Source: Clitoria ternatea (taxonomy: Eukaryota; Streptophyta; Magnoliopsida; Fabales; Fabaceae). From it: a stretch of DNA of 64,000 nt. A program made the position numbers and the translations under genes. Numbering within the stretch: position 1 is the first letter of the stretch; the number at the start of each line of letters is the position of its first letter. The stretch covers positions 130,310,001-130,374,000 of the forward strand of contig CM075672.1 of assembly GCA_037962975.1 (NCBI GenBank), written 5' to 3'. The notes beneath the pieces were generated by a model that did no database searches, was not told the origin of the DNA, and worked only from the letters and a program-made list of their open reading frames with translations. Positions 1 through 11,810 of the stretch are shown here, piece after piece.

Positions 1-749
1 TGTTTGTTGTTTTCTTTTAAATTAATAAAATTTCTTAGTTTGTATGTTTGTTATACTTTCTTGCATAAAAATAAAAATACATAAATTTGAACAAATTTGT
101 AAATATGAATGTTGTATGATTTTACATGTTTTGTGAAATTTATGTTTTGTTAAAAATAAAAATATGCATGTTGCATTTTGTGTGAATTTTTGTTAAAATT
201 TCTTTTGTATAAATAGCTTTTAAAAATATTTTGTTGTCGTGTATGTTTTAAATATAAAAACAAAAATAATTGTTAACTTTTTAATGTTTGAATTATTTTT
301 CAAATAGTGTAATGTGTTTGATTTTTAAATTTTTCTTTTTGTAGATGGCACCTAAGAAATCCATTCCTTCTACTGGCCCTAAGAGACAGAGAAGGACCAC
401 AGACACTGACACCACTTTTGAAGATCCAGATCTTCAGGGAGAGGAGGTGCTAGGACCGAGAGATCCTACCAGATTTCGCACTGATGCGAAATGGGCCCGG
501 TTTCATCAGATAAAGGGCCAAAGACTTATCTGGGAAAGAGTCTTGGATTTGAATGCTAGGGACTATCCTGAGCTGCAGGATGAGGTCCAACGGAGGGGAT
601 GGGGACCACTGTTTTCCCTACCTACTGAGGGAGATCCCATCCTAGTGACAGAGTTTTACACAAATGCTTACAGGAGTCGCCAGGATGCACCAAATATCGG
701 CTAGCAGAAGACGAGCTGGGTTAGGGATCCGTATATCACATATGACCGG

Positions 750-2214
750 TGTGTTTGAATATGATTACAGGTTCAAAGGATTTTGATAATGACAAAGGAA
801 TCAAGAAGAACATCTTGTAAAAACAAGATTCAGAATCAGACCTGCAAAAACAGCGTAGCTAATCGATTAGAGAGACATAGCTAATCGATTAGATAGCTTC
901 TGTTTTGAATTAGATGTATCAGGAACATATGCTAATCGATTACAAGACCTGAGGCAATCGATTACAGAGCTTCTGGAACGACACTAATCGATTACCTAAA
1001 TGTAATAATCGATTACCAACATCAGAAACTGAATTAAATGCATCAGATATATATGCTAATCGATTACAGGACTTCAGCCAATCGATTACCAAGCTACTGG
1101 AACATCACTAATCGATTACACATGTGTGCTAATTGATTACCAAGTCAACAATTTAATTAAATGCATCAGGTATCATATCTAATCGATTACTGGGCAAAGA
1201 CATAATCGATTACCAGGATTCTAAGTTGCAGCTAATCGATTAGGAGATGAATGCTAATCGATTACAGCACGATCTGACATGAAAAATTTGAAATGTAATT
1301 GATTACAGCTCGAGGCGTAATCGATTACGATGGTGGGAAAACACGATTTAGTGGGAAGACAGCTCATTTTTTCACCATTTCTCAGATACCCACTACATGC
1401 AACAGCTAGGAACTTCTGCAGCTCATCCATGGCTCTATAAATGCAAAGAAAACACAAGCACAACAACACACAACAAGAGGCAATCATTCCTTACCTTCAT
1501 TTGTGCTTAGTGAGTCTATTCTTGTGTATACTCTGAAATTTCAAAGCCTAGAACTTGTATATCCTCTCATCTTGAGAGTTAGAATTTGTGTGAGCCTTCA
1601 CTTGTACATCTACTCTATTGAGAAAGTTATTTGCTTGTAAACACTACACCAAACACAAAGGTTTTCACTCTAGGTTGAGTGGTCACAAAGGTTGGGGTTC
1701 AACCTTTGGGTATTGAGAGTTTGAGAGATTGAGAGATTGGGTGGGTTACCCTTGTGCTAGTGAGGATTGAGTTCTTGAGTGTGGGACACTAGGAAGCTGC
1801 AATTGTTCATAGCTTGTAATCTCTAAACTTCAATAGTGGAAATCCTTCAAGTGGGTTGCTTGAAGGCGAGACGTACACCGGGGTTGGTGGAACTCGTTAA
1901 ATTGGTTTGCAAGCTCTTCTCCCTTACTCTTTTACATTTATATACTGCACTTAATTGATTTGGATTGATTGATTGTGATTTGGATACTTGAGTTTGCTTG
2001 ATTAAGTTAACTTTGAACATTGCATACCAAGTGTTTGATAAATTGTCTCAGTTATATCTATCTCTTGTTTTACATTGTCTTTTGCATTATACTTGACTTC
2101 ACGTGCACAATTTCTAAACTTGTGATAAAAGAACTAAGTTCAAAGGCATTCCAAGCAAAGTTTTAAAAACTCAATTCACCCCCCCTCTTGAGTATTGAGG
2201 CCACTTGAATAATA
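750..2214 (+). mobile_element. Solo-LTR-like insertion in the Transposase_32 ORF
   Basis: A block of about 1465 bp is bounded by the direct repeat ACCGG (745-749 and 2215-2219); removing it rejoins the domain in frame. It starts TGTGTTTGAATA and ends ...CTTGAATAATA, so the right edge lacks the usual CA and the exact ends are uncertain by a few bases. It has no coding capacity. It contains a reiterated AATCGATTA motif cluster and a C-rich run near the right end (CACCCCCCCTCTTG), which resembles the terminal region of Sirevirus-like LTRs. Most likely a plus-oriented solo LTR. Confidence 0.6.
860..1328. repeat. AATCGATTA motif cluster (16 copies)
   Basis: Sixteen copies of AAT(C/T)GATTA, mostly AATCGATTAC, occur in about 470 bp, at irregular spacing and in one frame of reading. 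Two copies carry AATTGATTA. The core ATCGAT is self-complementary. Spacers are unrelated, so this is neither a simple tandem repeat nor CRISPR-like. Confidence 0.85.
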
Positions 2215-3116
2215 ACCGGGACACGATTAGTACCCTACTGGGTAACTCTTGGGAGCCTACTCCCGAGAGCGATATTTGTTTCTGGAAGGAGAACAAAAAT
2301 AAGGTCGCGACTGAGGATGGTGATTTAGGATACTTCCTAGATCAGGTTGCTCACTTCTTGAGCAAAGATGGAATCTTCTTCAACCTGAGTAAGGTTGGAA
2401 GGACTCCATCTAACCTCCTCAAGACCCAGCTGATTCCCATAGCTTAGGCGTGGTCTCACCTTATGCTTCATAACATTACTCCTGTCACCCATCTTTCTTC
2501 TATCCCAGTTGATCGCTGCTGCCTCCTTTACTCCATTCTTCAGGGCCATACCATTGATATTGCAGAGCTTATTTCTAAGCAGATTCACCTTTATGCCCTT
2601 GGGTATAAGGTGAACCGCCCCATTCCATTCCCTCTCATTATATCTGCCTTACTGAGGAGGCAGGGGGTTACTGTTCCATCACCTGAGTTTACTAGTTCTT
2701 CGGGGAGAGCCCCCAAAGATCTAGTGAACATAGATTATTTTGTTCAGTAATGCGAGCTTCCACCACTGGAGCAGGAGGCTCAGCCCAGACATAGGAGGAG
2801 GAGACCACTAGTTTAGCCACCACCTGCTGATGCTATCACGGAGGGATTTGCCAGGATGACACTTGAGCATCAGCATATGATGCAGATGATGGCTGCCACA
2901 CACAAAGCTTATATGCATCTTCATGATGCATTTTATCAGTACAGACTTCAGGGAGAAGGGGCACCTTATATCACACCAGTTGAGTTCGCAGCTCATGTAG
3001 CTTGACCTGGTGATTTACCTACATACCCTGAGACTGGTGGACCGTCTGGAGCACATGCTGAATCAGAGGGTGATACAGATGAGGAGGGAGATGATGAGGA
3101 TCACATGGAGGATTGA

Positions 3117-4392
3117 TGGTGTTATTCTCTGCATCTTTTACATACACTTTAGTTTACTTTTAGTTTGATATTTACATTGGTATTTTTACTTTATGGATTA
3201 TATTATAGTTTGTCTTTTATTATGTGGTGTGTTTTATTGCGTAATTTTATCGTGGTGTGTTTTTGCATGTTTTCTTCGAAAATTCAAAAAAAAATATAAG
3301 TTCTATCGTTTAAATCAAATTTTTTGAAAATAAGGAAATTTATACACTTAAAGTTTTTACACAATAAAACCATTTTTTAATCAATTTTTGATTCTTTTTG
3401 TAATTAAGGAATTTTGATAAATTTAATTATAATAATTTTATTAACTATCAAGCTAATTTCGATAACCCGGTGAGCTGAGAGATCTTTTAAACACTTGAGG
3501 GTTTTGACATAACTTCATTCAAATTGATTTTGCTTTAATCTGTGATTTGTGTTATTGTACAGAGAATTCAAGAAAATGATCAAGGCACATTTTTGGTAAA
3601 AGAAACCTTGGGCCAAAAAGCTTACCATGGTAAAATTATTTTATCCTTTGAAAGTCAATTTTGAGCCTGAGAAATAAATTCGTTGGTACCCCTAGACCCT
3701 TATCAAATTTTAACCATTCTCTTTACTTGATTGATTAAAAGAGTAGTTGATCAAAATGGAAAGAATATTTTGAGTAGGGAGTGAAAATTAACAACTTGAT
3801 TCTTTTCAAGAAAAAATCAAAATTGTGCATACAAAAGAAAAAATGAAAAGAAATATATGCAAATTAAAAATAGATAAAAGAATCAAGTTGGGGGTATTTA
3901 TTTTTCATCAATAAGGGAATTGAGATTTGGGCCAAGAGAAAGCCTAAAAATTATAAAATGCTCTTTTATGATTCTAGGTTTTTGAATTCCAAGAAAAACC
4001 ATCATTTCTTGTAAGCCAAGCCTCATTACAACCCGTAAAAAGACCTTGTGATTTTTGAATTAACTCTGTATGATTAACCATTGATTAGATGAAAATTAAA
4101 ATTAAATTTGTTTGATTTTATAATTGATTGAGTGAAACAGGTTACCTTTTGCATAGAGATAAACACTTGTGAGGTAAGCCTGAAATTATGCTTGATTAGT
4201 TAATAAGGCGTTGTAAAATTTTGTCATTAAACCTTTATTACATAAGATATCTATTTTTGGTTACTTTAAATGGTAAATTGTGAAATTACTTTTTGTGATA
4301 AATTCTCGGACTAACTCAAAAATTTGATTTCAAATTTTATTTTAATTTTCTCTCTTGCTCAAGGACGAGTAATGTCTCAAGTTGGGGGTATT
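3117..4392 (+). other. Non-coding 3' region and polypurine tract of Athila-like element
   Basis: No ORF of note. The sequence is AT-rich and ends with a GTTGGGGGTATT purine-rich tract immediately before the TG of the LTR at 4393, as expected for the plus-strand primer of reverse transcription. Confidence 0.6.
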
Positions 4393-5953
4393 TGTTAGTC
4401 CTCAAATTTACAATAAAATCTTTAATAAAAATTTTGTAAAAAGAATAAGAATTTGGTGAATTTGTTAGAAATTTAGGTTTTAAAATCAATAAATGGATGT
4501 TGTTGGAAATAATCTGCCCTTGATCAATTTTCTCTAGTTTTGCAGTAAAAATGTGAAGAATTTAAAGAGAAAAATTGAAGAATTGGAGAGCTGACGTGTA
4601 GCATCAACACCACGCATAGCGTGGGAACTTCTGATGCTGACGCTACGCGTCACACCCATGCGTAGCATCAGGAGCTACGTGGACACCACTGACAGGTGGT
4701 CAAGCACTCAGCCAATGACCCCTCCACTATCCACAAGTGTCCAAGCCAAATTGGGGGACAAGGCACATCTATCTGGGCATGATTAATTAAAATAATTATA
4801 CAATAATGGCCACTTCGAGTTGATTAATGGAGGCGGAGTCAGGGACCTGACGCGTAGCGTCAGGCTGGCGCATAGCGTCAACATCCTTCCTCAGCCCTAT
4901 AAATAGGGCCATTTTCCATACTTCTAAACATCCCATCTCACATACTGAGTTCTCTTCTTCCCTTATACACTCGTGTTTGAGTGGTTCTTTTGTGAGTTTG
5001 TAGTTCTAGAATAGTTTTCTAGATACTTAAGAGTGTTGTGTAGTATTGTGATCGTTGTACCGTGAACTTTCCATTGCCTTTGTAATGTCAATCACTGTAA
5101 GTGTTGTTTTTACTTTCACCATGTGTAACTAATCTGTTTATGTTGGAATTGGTGAACTAGTCTATTGAGTATGATGTTATGAATTTAATCTTTGCATGTT
5201 TATGATTCAAGTGCATGTTAGTATTTCAATCTTTTATTAGTATGAACGTCAAATGGGAGAATGATTTTCATGCGTATTGAAACTTGTTTTATTAGTATGA
5301 ACGTCAAACGGGAGAATGATTATTCATGCCTTATTAAAACTTGTTTTAACAAAAGTAAAAGTTGGAATACCCTTAATATGCCAATTACTAGGGATAGAAT
5401 TGGTGATTATTGTTACCATAAGGCCAGGACTTAATGCAAGTTTTTACTGAGAAAGCTCACGAGGGATTAGACTTTACATTGAATACTTAGAATTTATATC
5501 ACGAGGGATCGGTTATAATGATTTTAAGCTGCAATGACATGAACTTGATGATTAAATATGCATGTCTTGAGTTCCTCCATTGTTATTCTAGATTAGGAAT
5601 CCAAATTCCAACATAATTTGTTTATCTGTGTTTTATCCTCAAGTATCTTAGTTATTCTAAATTGCAACTCAACTTTTTAGATAGATTGTTATTTTCTTTT
5701 TAGTACATGAACAACTCAGCTATGCAATTTTGTGAATATTGTATAAATTATATATAAATTATTCTTTTGTGAATAGGTTTCGATAAATTTACCATAGTAA
5801 CTAGAAAATCACTGTAACTATTGGACTTTCAATCCCAGTGGAACGATATCTAAATTTTGAAAACTACAAATGATTGGTGCACTTGCCAATTAAAAGATCC
5901 AACAGTAACACGAAGTTAACAAGTTTTCTGCAACATTATATTCGGGTCTAACA
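4393..5953 (+). repeat. 3' LTR, Athila-like element
   Basis: Starts TGTTAGTCCTC and ends CTAACA. A reverse-strand homologue lies at 42745-44297. It contains a TATAAATAGGG box at 4898-4909 and clusters of the motif TGACGCTACGCGTCA and variants at about 4590-4680 and 4845-4885. It abuts the polypurine tract on the left and gypsy integrase coding sequence on the right. Confidence 0.75.
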
Positions 5954-6495
5954 CATCATGAGTTAGGTTCTAAGTTAAAGCTTAGTTCTACTTATCATTC
6001 TCAAACAGATCGACAATCAGAGAGGACTATCCAAAGCCTTGAAGATTTGTTGAGGGCTTGTGTTCTTGAGCATGGTAGATGTTGGGAGAGATTTCTTCCA
6101 TTGATCGAATTCACTTACAATAACAGTTACCTTATGAGATTCTAGAGCGAATTGGTGATGTCGCTTATCGGATTACACTTCCTCTACATCTTGCGAATAT
6201 GCACAATGTGTTTCATGTGTCACAGTTGAGGAAGTATGTTCATGATCCCTTGCACATGATCCCTTTTGATGATGTTGATGTGCAGGATGACTTGTCCATT
6301 CCTCCTGTTTCTATTTGTATTGTTGAGCATTCCATGAAGAGGTTACGGAACAAATTGGTACCTTTGGTGAAGGTAGCATGGAAACATGGTAATGTGGAGA
6401 CGTTCATGTGGGAACATGAAGATGATATTCGAGAGCGGTATCCGAATGCGTTTGAATTTGGTACGTTAAATTTTGAGGACAAAATTTCTTTTTAG
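5954..6495 (+). pseudogene. Tekay-type gypsy integrase and chromodomain relic
   Basis: From 5954 the frame reads the integrase core (HHELGSKLKLSS..., then SERTIQSLEDLLRAC and LIEFTYNNSY). Near 6130 it jumps to YEILERIGDVAYRI, the integrase C-terminus, then HNVFHVSQLRKYVHDP and a chromodomain-like end (VKVAWKHGN...WEHEDDIRERYP), stopping at 6493-6495. Compared with the intact element at 26082-35507, about 315 bp between the two integrase parts are missing. The first half of pol is absent, lost beyond the inserted Athila-like element. Confidence 0.75.
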
Positions 6496-9321
6496 GTGGC
6501 GTGGATTGTAACATCCCAAATTTTATATAAATGGTTAAATGAAAAGAATAAATACTAAATAATTATATGTGGGTTAATGAATGTCCCAAAATATTAAAAA
6601 TAATTAAATTTGAATTTATGAATACTATTCATAATTTATTGAGCCTTTAAGAGCTAAAATTATACCCGATTAAAATATGGGTGTCAGACCAAGTATCTCC
6701 GATTGAGGTACCGTTCGTTAGGATTGTTAAGAATATTATAGGGAGTCTGAATATGTATTCAGAATAATTTTTAGATAAAGTATTAAGCCCAAACAGAGAT
6801 CCTGTTTGTTGTAAAATGGTAAATTTTAATGAGAGGGGTAAAATTAAAACACAAAACCCACTTCACTCTCACGCTGATTTTTGTTTCCCTATGGCAAAGA
6901 CACTCTCTTTTCTTCTTCTTCTTCTTTATTTCCTCTTCATCTCTTTTCCTCTCTAAACCTAAGCAAGTGGTGTGTGCATCTTCTCCCTCTCCATTTTTTG
7001 TTTTTCATTGGAGCTTGAAGGAAGCTTGTGGCTTAGAACTCTCCCCCCCCCATTCTCTTCAAATTTTCGTCACCCTCCATCCCTCTCTTGGAAACCCACT
7101 ATTCTATTCTCCTAAGGTAAGCTTTTCATCATTTTTCAAGACCTTCAACCCTTGGTTATGGGTTTTGGGTGTTGGGTGAGTGATTAATGTATATGGGTTG
7201 TTGAGAGAAGCCATTAGACATGGAAACCCTAAGGTGGGGTGGCTTAAATGTAAACTTTTAATGCATTTAATATGGTACACGAAATTAATGATGGAAATTA
7301 ATGAGTATTTATGATGTTGTTGGGTTTTTAGTGAAACCCTAACTATGGAAAATTAGGGAAAATGGTAAATGTTGATTGGAGAATGTATGTTAATAGGAAA
7401 TATGTGATATTTGAATGATGGGTATAAGAGAATATGTTAGGAGAATATTTATTGATGATGGTAGATAGCATTAATGATTGTGGATGGCCATTAATGGTGA
7501 TTGATGGCCATTGGTGTATGGCCCCTTTGATGGAAAGAGTTATAAATGCATAATAATGAAACTTGAATGCCTAACCCATAGTGGTTGTGGTGAAATCGAT
7601 GAAATAGAAATAGTTTGATAATGAAAGTGTTGAATGCACCAAGTATTGAATTAGAATATGTAAGTCTTGGTGATTGTGAGTTGAAAATAATTATGTAGTG
7701 CCTTATGAAATGTAGGACCCATTCCAAACGACAAGGTGGGAACGTCACATCGCTTGGAATTCTTCTCTTGAGGTAGGAGAGGAGTTTTATATTTTAAATG
7801 CATGGATTGAGTAGTGTTGATTGTCATATGTGACAATATGCATGCTTTCCTTGCTTGTGTGATAATGACAATTTGAGATTGTTAAACATGATGATGGTAA
7901 TTGTGCTTGGCAATATGTATTGTGTATTTGGAATATTTAAAGTATGCTAAATGGTGATGTTAAATTGCTTGGCTAGTGTGATGCCTTGATATGATGTGAT
8001 TGTGGTATATTCACCATAGATATGGAATAATAATTATTGATGATAAATGAGAGTGAATGTGGATGATTAGCATACTTTGAATTTTGATGAAAGATTGATG
8101 ATTGTAGTTGATGGTTGTGATGCCATTATGAAAGATGAAAGTGTTGAATTGTAATAATGAAGAATTGTTGAAAATGCCACATTAAAACTTGAAACAATGG
8201 CAACAACCAAAGATAATAAAAACCCACTAAGAATTGTGTGGTGGTATCGGTGATGGTGACGATTGATAAGTGGCATGATTAGGATGCATAGTTATGAAAA
8301 TGCATATGATTGTCATTTGCATTTCATCCATGGAATATTGCATAGCTGCCGGTGTTAGAATGTTAGGGGATTCCCCCGGTTGGCCCAGTGGGAGGGCGGC
8401 TCTGTGCACGAGCATTCTTGTTTTCCCTTGTGACCTGATGTGTAAGTCATGAAGCTGCCCATGTATAGCTATGGGGAGCTACATGTGGTTGACCCTGTGG
8501 GGGTGACTCTTTGAGGAGCAAATGTCCCTAGTGGTCCTTCGGATCACAACTACCATGGTATGAATCATGGTTGGCCAACATCTTTATGTCGATTATGGTG
8601 TTTATCGCGGTCATGGTGAAAATGGCCAGGTGTTGGCAAGATGGGCGATGCGGTTTGGTACCAGTAAAACATAATGATTTGCATGCAATTTGATGATAAG
8701 CGTACACATTTTACTACTGCAGTAGGGGTATGGTTATATGATCATGCTTGAATCCCATAATTTGGTGTTTATTCCCACAGTCGGATCCGCAATTGTTATT
8801 TACTCTGTTATGCACGTGCATTAGCCTAAGAGCATTTGCATATAGCAAGGAGGTATGCCAAAGATATTGAGATATGGTGATGGTTGTGATTGGGGGAGGA
8901 AATACCTAAAGACAACGCAAAAGATATGAATACAAATAAAAAATATTGTGTAAGGTGATGATATGTGTGATAGTCCAATATGATAAAGAACTTGATTGTG
9001 TGTATGCTTATATACTTTGTTATGATTCATAGAGATGACTAAGTTATATGTATGTTAGTGTGATAATGATAATTGAAATGATGAATGACATATGGCTACA
9101 AAGTATACATGATATTGAATGCATATGCACATAATCACATTGTATTCATATTCGTCCTTTGGAATGTATAACTCACTCTCCCATATTGTCTATTTTTAGT
9201 CTTATGATACAGGACATTCATGGGGTGAGATGCATCGCTCTTGGGAGTGTATTTTGATGGTGGAGGTAAATTAGTGTATAGGACATGAGGTAGATATGTG
9301 TATGATATGCATTGGATGGAC

Positions 9322-9322
<1 letters not shown>

Positions 9323-9352
<30 letters not shown>
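9323..9352. repeat. (TA)n microsatellite
   Basis: About 15 uninterrupted TA units inside the long LTR. Confidence 0.95.
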
Positions 9353-9354
<2 letters not shown>

Positions 9355-9892
9355 ATGGGTCAAGTTTGAAAATTAGTTCTTGATATTGTAAAGCTAATTT
9401 TTGGTTATGACCTCGACATTGGTGGATGGCTTTTGTAGTACAAGGCTTTATGCTACAATGATGAATGAATGATGTTGATTGTGTATTATAACCATTAATG
9501 ATGCATAAGTGAGTAATTTTGTTTGTTGGAATGCTAACGTGTATGAGTAATGGGAAGTGGATATGCCATATTCATATTTGATGGCTATGACCTTGTATAG
9601 ACGTTGTCCCCAACTTGAAATGAATGTTTATAATTTGTGTGTATGAGTGGTTGTGGCCAAATAGGCCTAAAATGCATAATGGCACACTTGGTTAAGATGA
9701 AAAGTGTTTTAAAAACCTCGTTTATGTATTTGATGAAATGGAATTGAAATTAAGTTGTATGGCTTGTTGGATCAAGTCCCAATTACATGTTTTAATGTGT
9801 GCAAAAAGTTAGTCTAAGCGAATTCTGCATGCAATAGGTTTTGGCATGTCATATTGTATGAAAAATTCAATTTTTTAAGCATATACTATCAA

Positions 9893-10245
9893 TCTCGCTC
9901 AAGCGAGAATTCTGCTTATCTGATGGGTGATCACTGGCTGTTTTTCACACAAGCGAGCGCCAGGGGAACTGGTTCTGTGAGGTTCTCGCTCAGGCGAGTG
10001 AAGGCTCATTCAAGTGAGCATATGTAGAAGCGGTTTTGGATGATGTTCGCTCAGGCGAGGATTCCTCGCCCAAGCAAAATAACTTGCAATTTAACACTGG
10101 GAAATTCTTGCTCAGGTGAGCGTGGTTCGCTCAAGCGCGAGCGAAGGTCTGATGCTCATGCCTTTTTCTCCCAGGCAAGGTTGGACTCGCTCAAGCGAAT
10201 GGTCATGTTCTCACCCAAGCGAGAGACGCCTCGCTTAAGTGAGTT
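9893..10245. repeat. CTCGCTCAAGCGAG motif cluster
   Basis: Roughly a dozen copies, many degenerate, of CTCGCTCAAGCGAG or its half, near the 3' end of the long LTR. The motif is an imperfect palindrome. The same motif type recurs in an unrelated LTR at 19930-20330. Confidence 0.85.
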
Positions 10246-10561
10246 GGCCTGAATTCAATTATTCAATTCCTTTGCTTATTTTAGGCCTTTTCTCATATCT
10301 TCATATATAGGACTAGGCGTAATGTCTTGTATACACATTTCTCTTCCGTTGTCAATGCAATTGTTTTGTATACATGATAAGGCCATTTAATTATCGATTC
10401 GGTTTATATATTCTTAAAATCTCAGTCTTTTGGTTTTTTGTGATTCAGATCTGGGTGTAATGTGGACGGATTTAGATTCTCTTTTAAACACGAAAAATTT
10501 ACTCGTATTTTTATTAATTAATTATCTTGATTACATCGGGATCCGGGTCTAGAAAATTGGG

Positions 10562-11805
10562 GCCTATTCTCATGGGGAAAATGATGCTAAACATATTTGT
10601 GCTCCAATTATGGTTTATGTGAGTTTGCTATTAATTGTTTGTATATCTAAAGTACACACAAATATGAAAATCCTAAAAAATTATTTGTTTGTCCATATTT
10701 TAGGTATTTGCACAACCTTTGCAATATCAATGGTTGTCATAATTATAGCTTCTTTGAGCCTGAGCACATCCAAGACATGGGAAACAGTGTAGATCAAATC
10801 CGCGCATATATTCAACATAGGATATCTACAACTTCCCATGGCTTTTTTTAGCTCCATATTATGAATCGTAAGTACAACCTTAAAATCTCAAGTTTTATAT
10901 ATGTGTTTGTGTGTAAACTTGCTCATTTCTTATGTAATATGATTGGAATCATTGGTAATTGATCATTGTTTGTCCCAAACAAAATGTTGTTGTCTTTTTT
11001 TACTCATTATGGAAACAACCAGGGAAAAACATTAAGTGTGCTATTAACTTGTAAGTGTTCTCAGGAATCTTATAATATTTAGCTAGTTGATACCCTTTTT
11101 TAGTCTTGTTGGTTGTTTTTATATATTATAGAGCCTTGGATGCTTGTAATGTTTTGGGAGACACACGATATCTATCTAGGAAGAAGGTTGATTAGATAAT
11201 CCTAAGGGTAAGTCACTCTATGTGTTACCTTGACCTATGTGTTGCCTCTATACTTAGACATGACTTGATGAGGGTTAAGGATTTGATGCAAAGTTTACTT
11301 GTTCCTAATATTTTAGGCCAATGAGCAACCATTGGGCAATAACCACTGTGGTTATTATGTCATGGGGGCATATGCTCAATGTCATAATAGGGAACATTAA
11401 GGATGATTGGAGATAGGTATTATGTTGGTTTAAAGATTAAATCATTTTCTAGTAGTAAAATGCATATTCTGACATTATATACTTGTAGGTTTTTAGCAAC
11501 AAGAAACCATTCACTTCTAATGAAATTGATGTGGTTCGTAAACGTTGGGCAACATATCTTCTTCAAGTAGCTAGATTATGATCAGGAACACAAGTGCTTA
11601 AAATTTCTGTCTATATTATGTGTCAAATTCTGACCTAAACCATGTATAGAACAAGTTTGGTGTTATGTATGATTGATTATTATATATAATATTAATTAGT
11701 GTTGATATATATGTAGTGTATATGTGTTTCATACTAATGCATGTCCAGGTTCTCATAAAAAATGAATATCTTCGGGATGAATATTGAAAATTATCCAGGT
11801 TATTG
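10562..11805 (+). pseudogene. Ulp1-like protease relic of a CACTA-type transposon
   Basis: Decayed exons are visible. 10968-11047 reads VCPKQNVVVFFYSLWKQPG, and 11347-11364 reads CGYYVM, the cysteine-containing core of C48/Ulp1 proteases. 11531-11581 reads VVRKRWATYLLQVARL and a stop. This order matches the Ulp1-like domain carried by plant CACTA elements. The catalytic histidine region is not recognisable and stops occur between blocks, so it is inactive. It ends at the Sirevirus insertion; the CACTA terminus is probably the piece at 45474-45913. Confidence 0.6.
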
Positions 11806-11810
11806 TTAAC

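Larger units (their letters stand above)
345..3116 (+). pseudogene. Transposase_32-like ORF of a retroelement, broken
   Basis: The start at 345 follows an AT-rich leader. The first 119 codons encode a basic N-terminus and then the pattern WARFHQIKGQRLIWER...WGPLF...VTEFYTNAY, which I recognise as the plant 'putative plant transposon protein' family (Transposase_32). An in-frame TAG lies at 702-704. The frame continues to 749, is interrupted by a 1.46-kb insertion, and resumes at 2220 with the middle of the domain (an LGNSWEP stretch). Another in-frame stop lies at 2445-2447, then a segment with ILQGHTIDIAELI and ALLRRQGV, a stop near 2748, and an acidic tail ending at 3114-3116. The role of this family is unknown. 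With several stops and an insertion it cannot make a full protein. Confidence 0.65.
1..5953 (+). mobile_element. 3' part of Athila-like Ty3/gypsy retrotransposon
   Basis: The 5' LTR, gag and pol lie outside the window. What is visible is AT-rich spacer (1-344), a broken Transposase_32-like ORF (345-3116), a long non-coding stretch (3117-4374), a purine-rich tract (4383-4390) and a 3' LTR (4393-5953). An extra ORF between pol and the 3' LTR, followed by a run like 'AAGTTGGGGGTATT' abutting the LTR, is typical of Athila/Calypso-type elements; the lineage is inferred because no RT is present. The element lies in the integrase of another gypsy element, whose reading frame resumes exactly at 5954. 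Confidence 0.7.
6507..10561 (+). repeat. Long LTR of Tekay-like element (~4 kb)
   Basis: Starts TGTAACATCCC directly after the end of the chromodomain ORF and a short purine-rich tract. It is collinear with the reverse-strand solo LTR split over 39158-37178 and 22581-20484: shared segments include the start, the region around 8310-8560, the CTGCAGTAGGGGTATG stretch and the AGAGCATTTGCATATAGC stretch. The right end stops near GAAAATTGGGG without a proper CA terminus, so it is probably truncated there. Short ORFs inside are leader-like and not genes. Confidence 0.7.

Noticed and set aside
860..1328. CRISPR-like array of regularly repeated 9-mers
   Set aside because: Spacing is irregular, repeats are too short and palindromic, the host is a plant and no cas genes are present; it lies within an LTR.
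6829..7179. 116-codon plus-strand ORF
   Set aside because: Pyrimidine-rich LTR leader; the translation is phenylalanine- and serine-rich noise.
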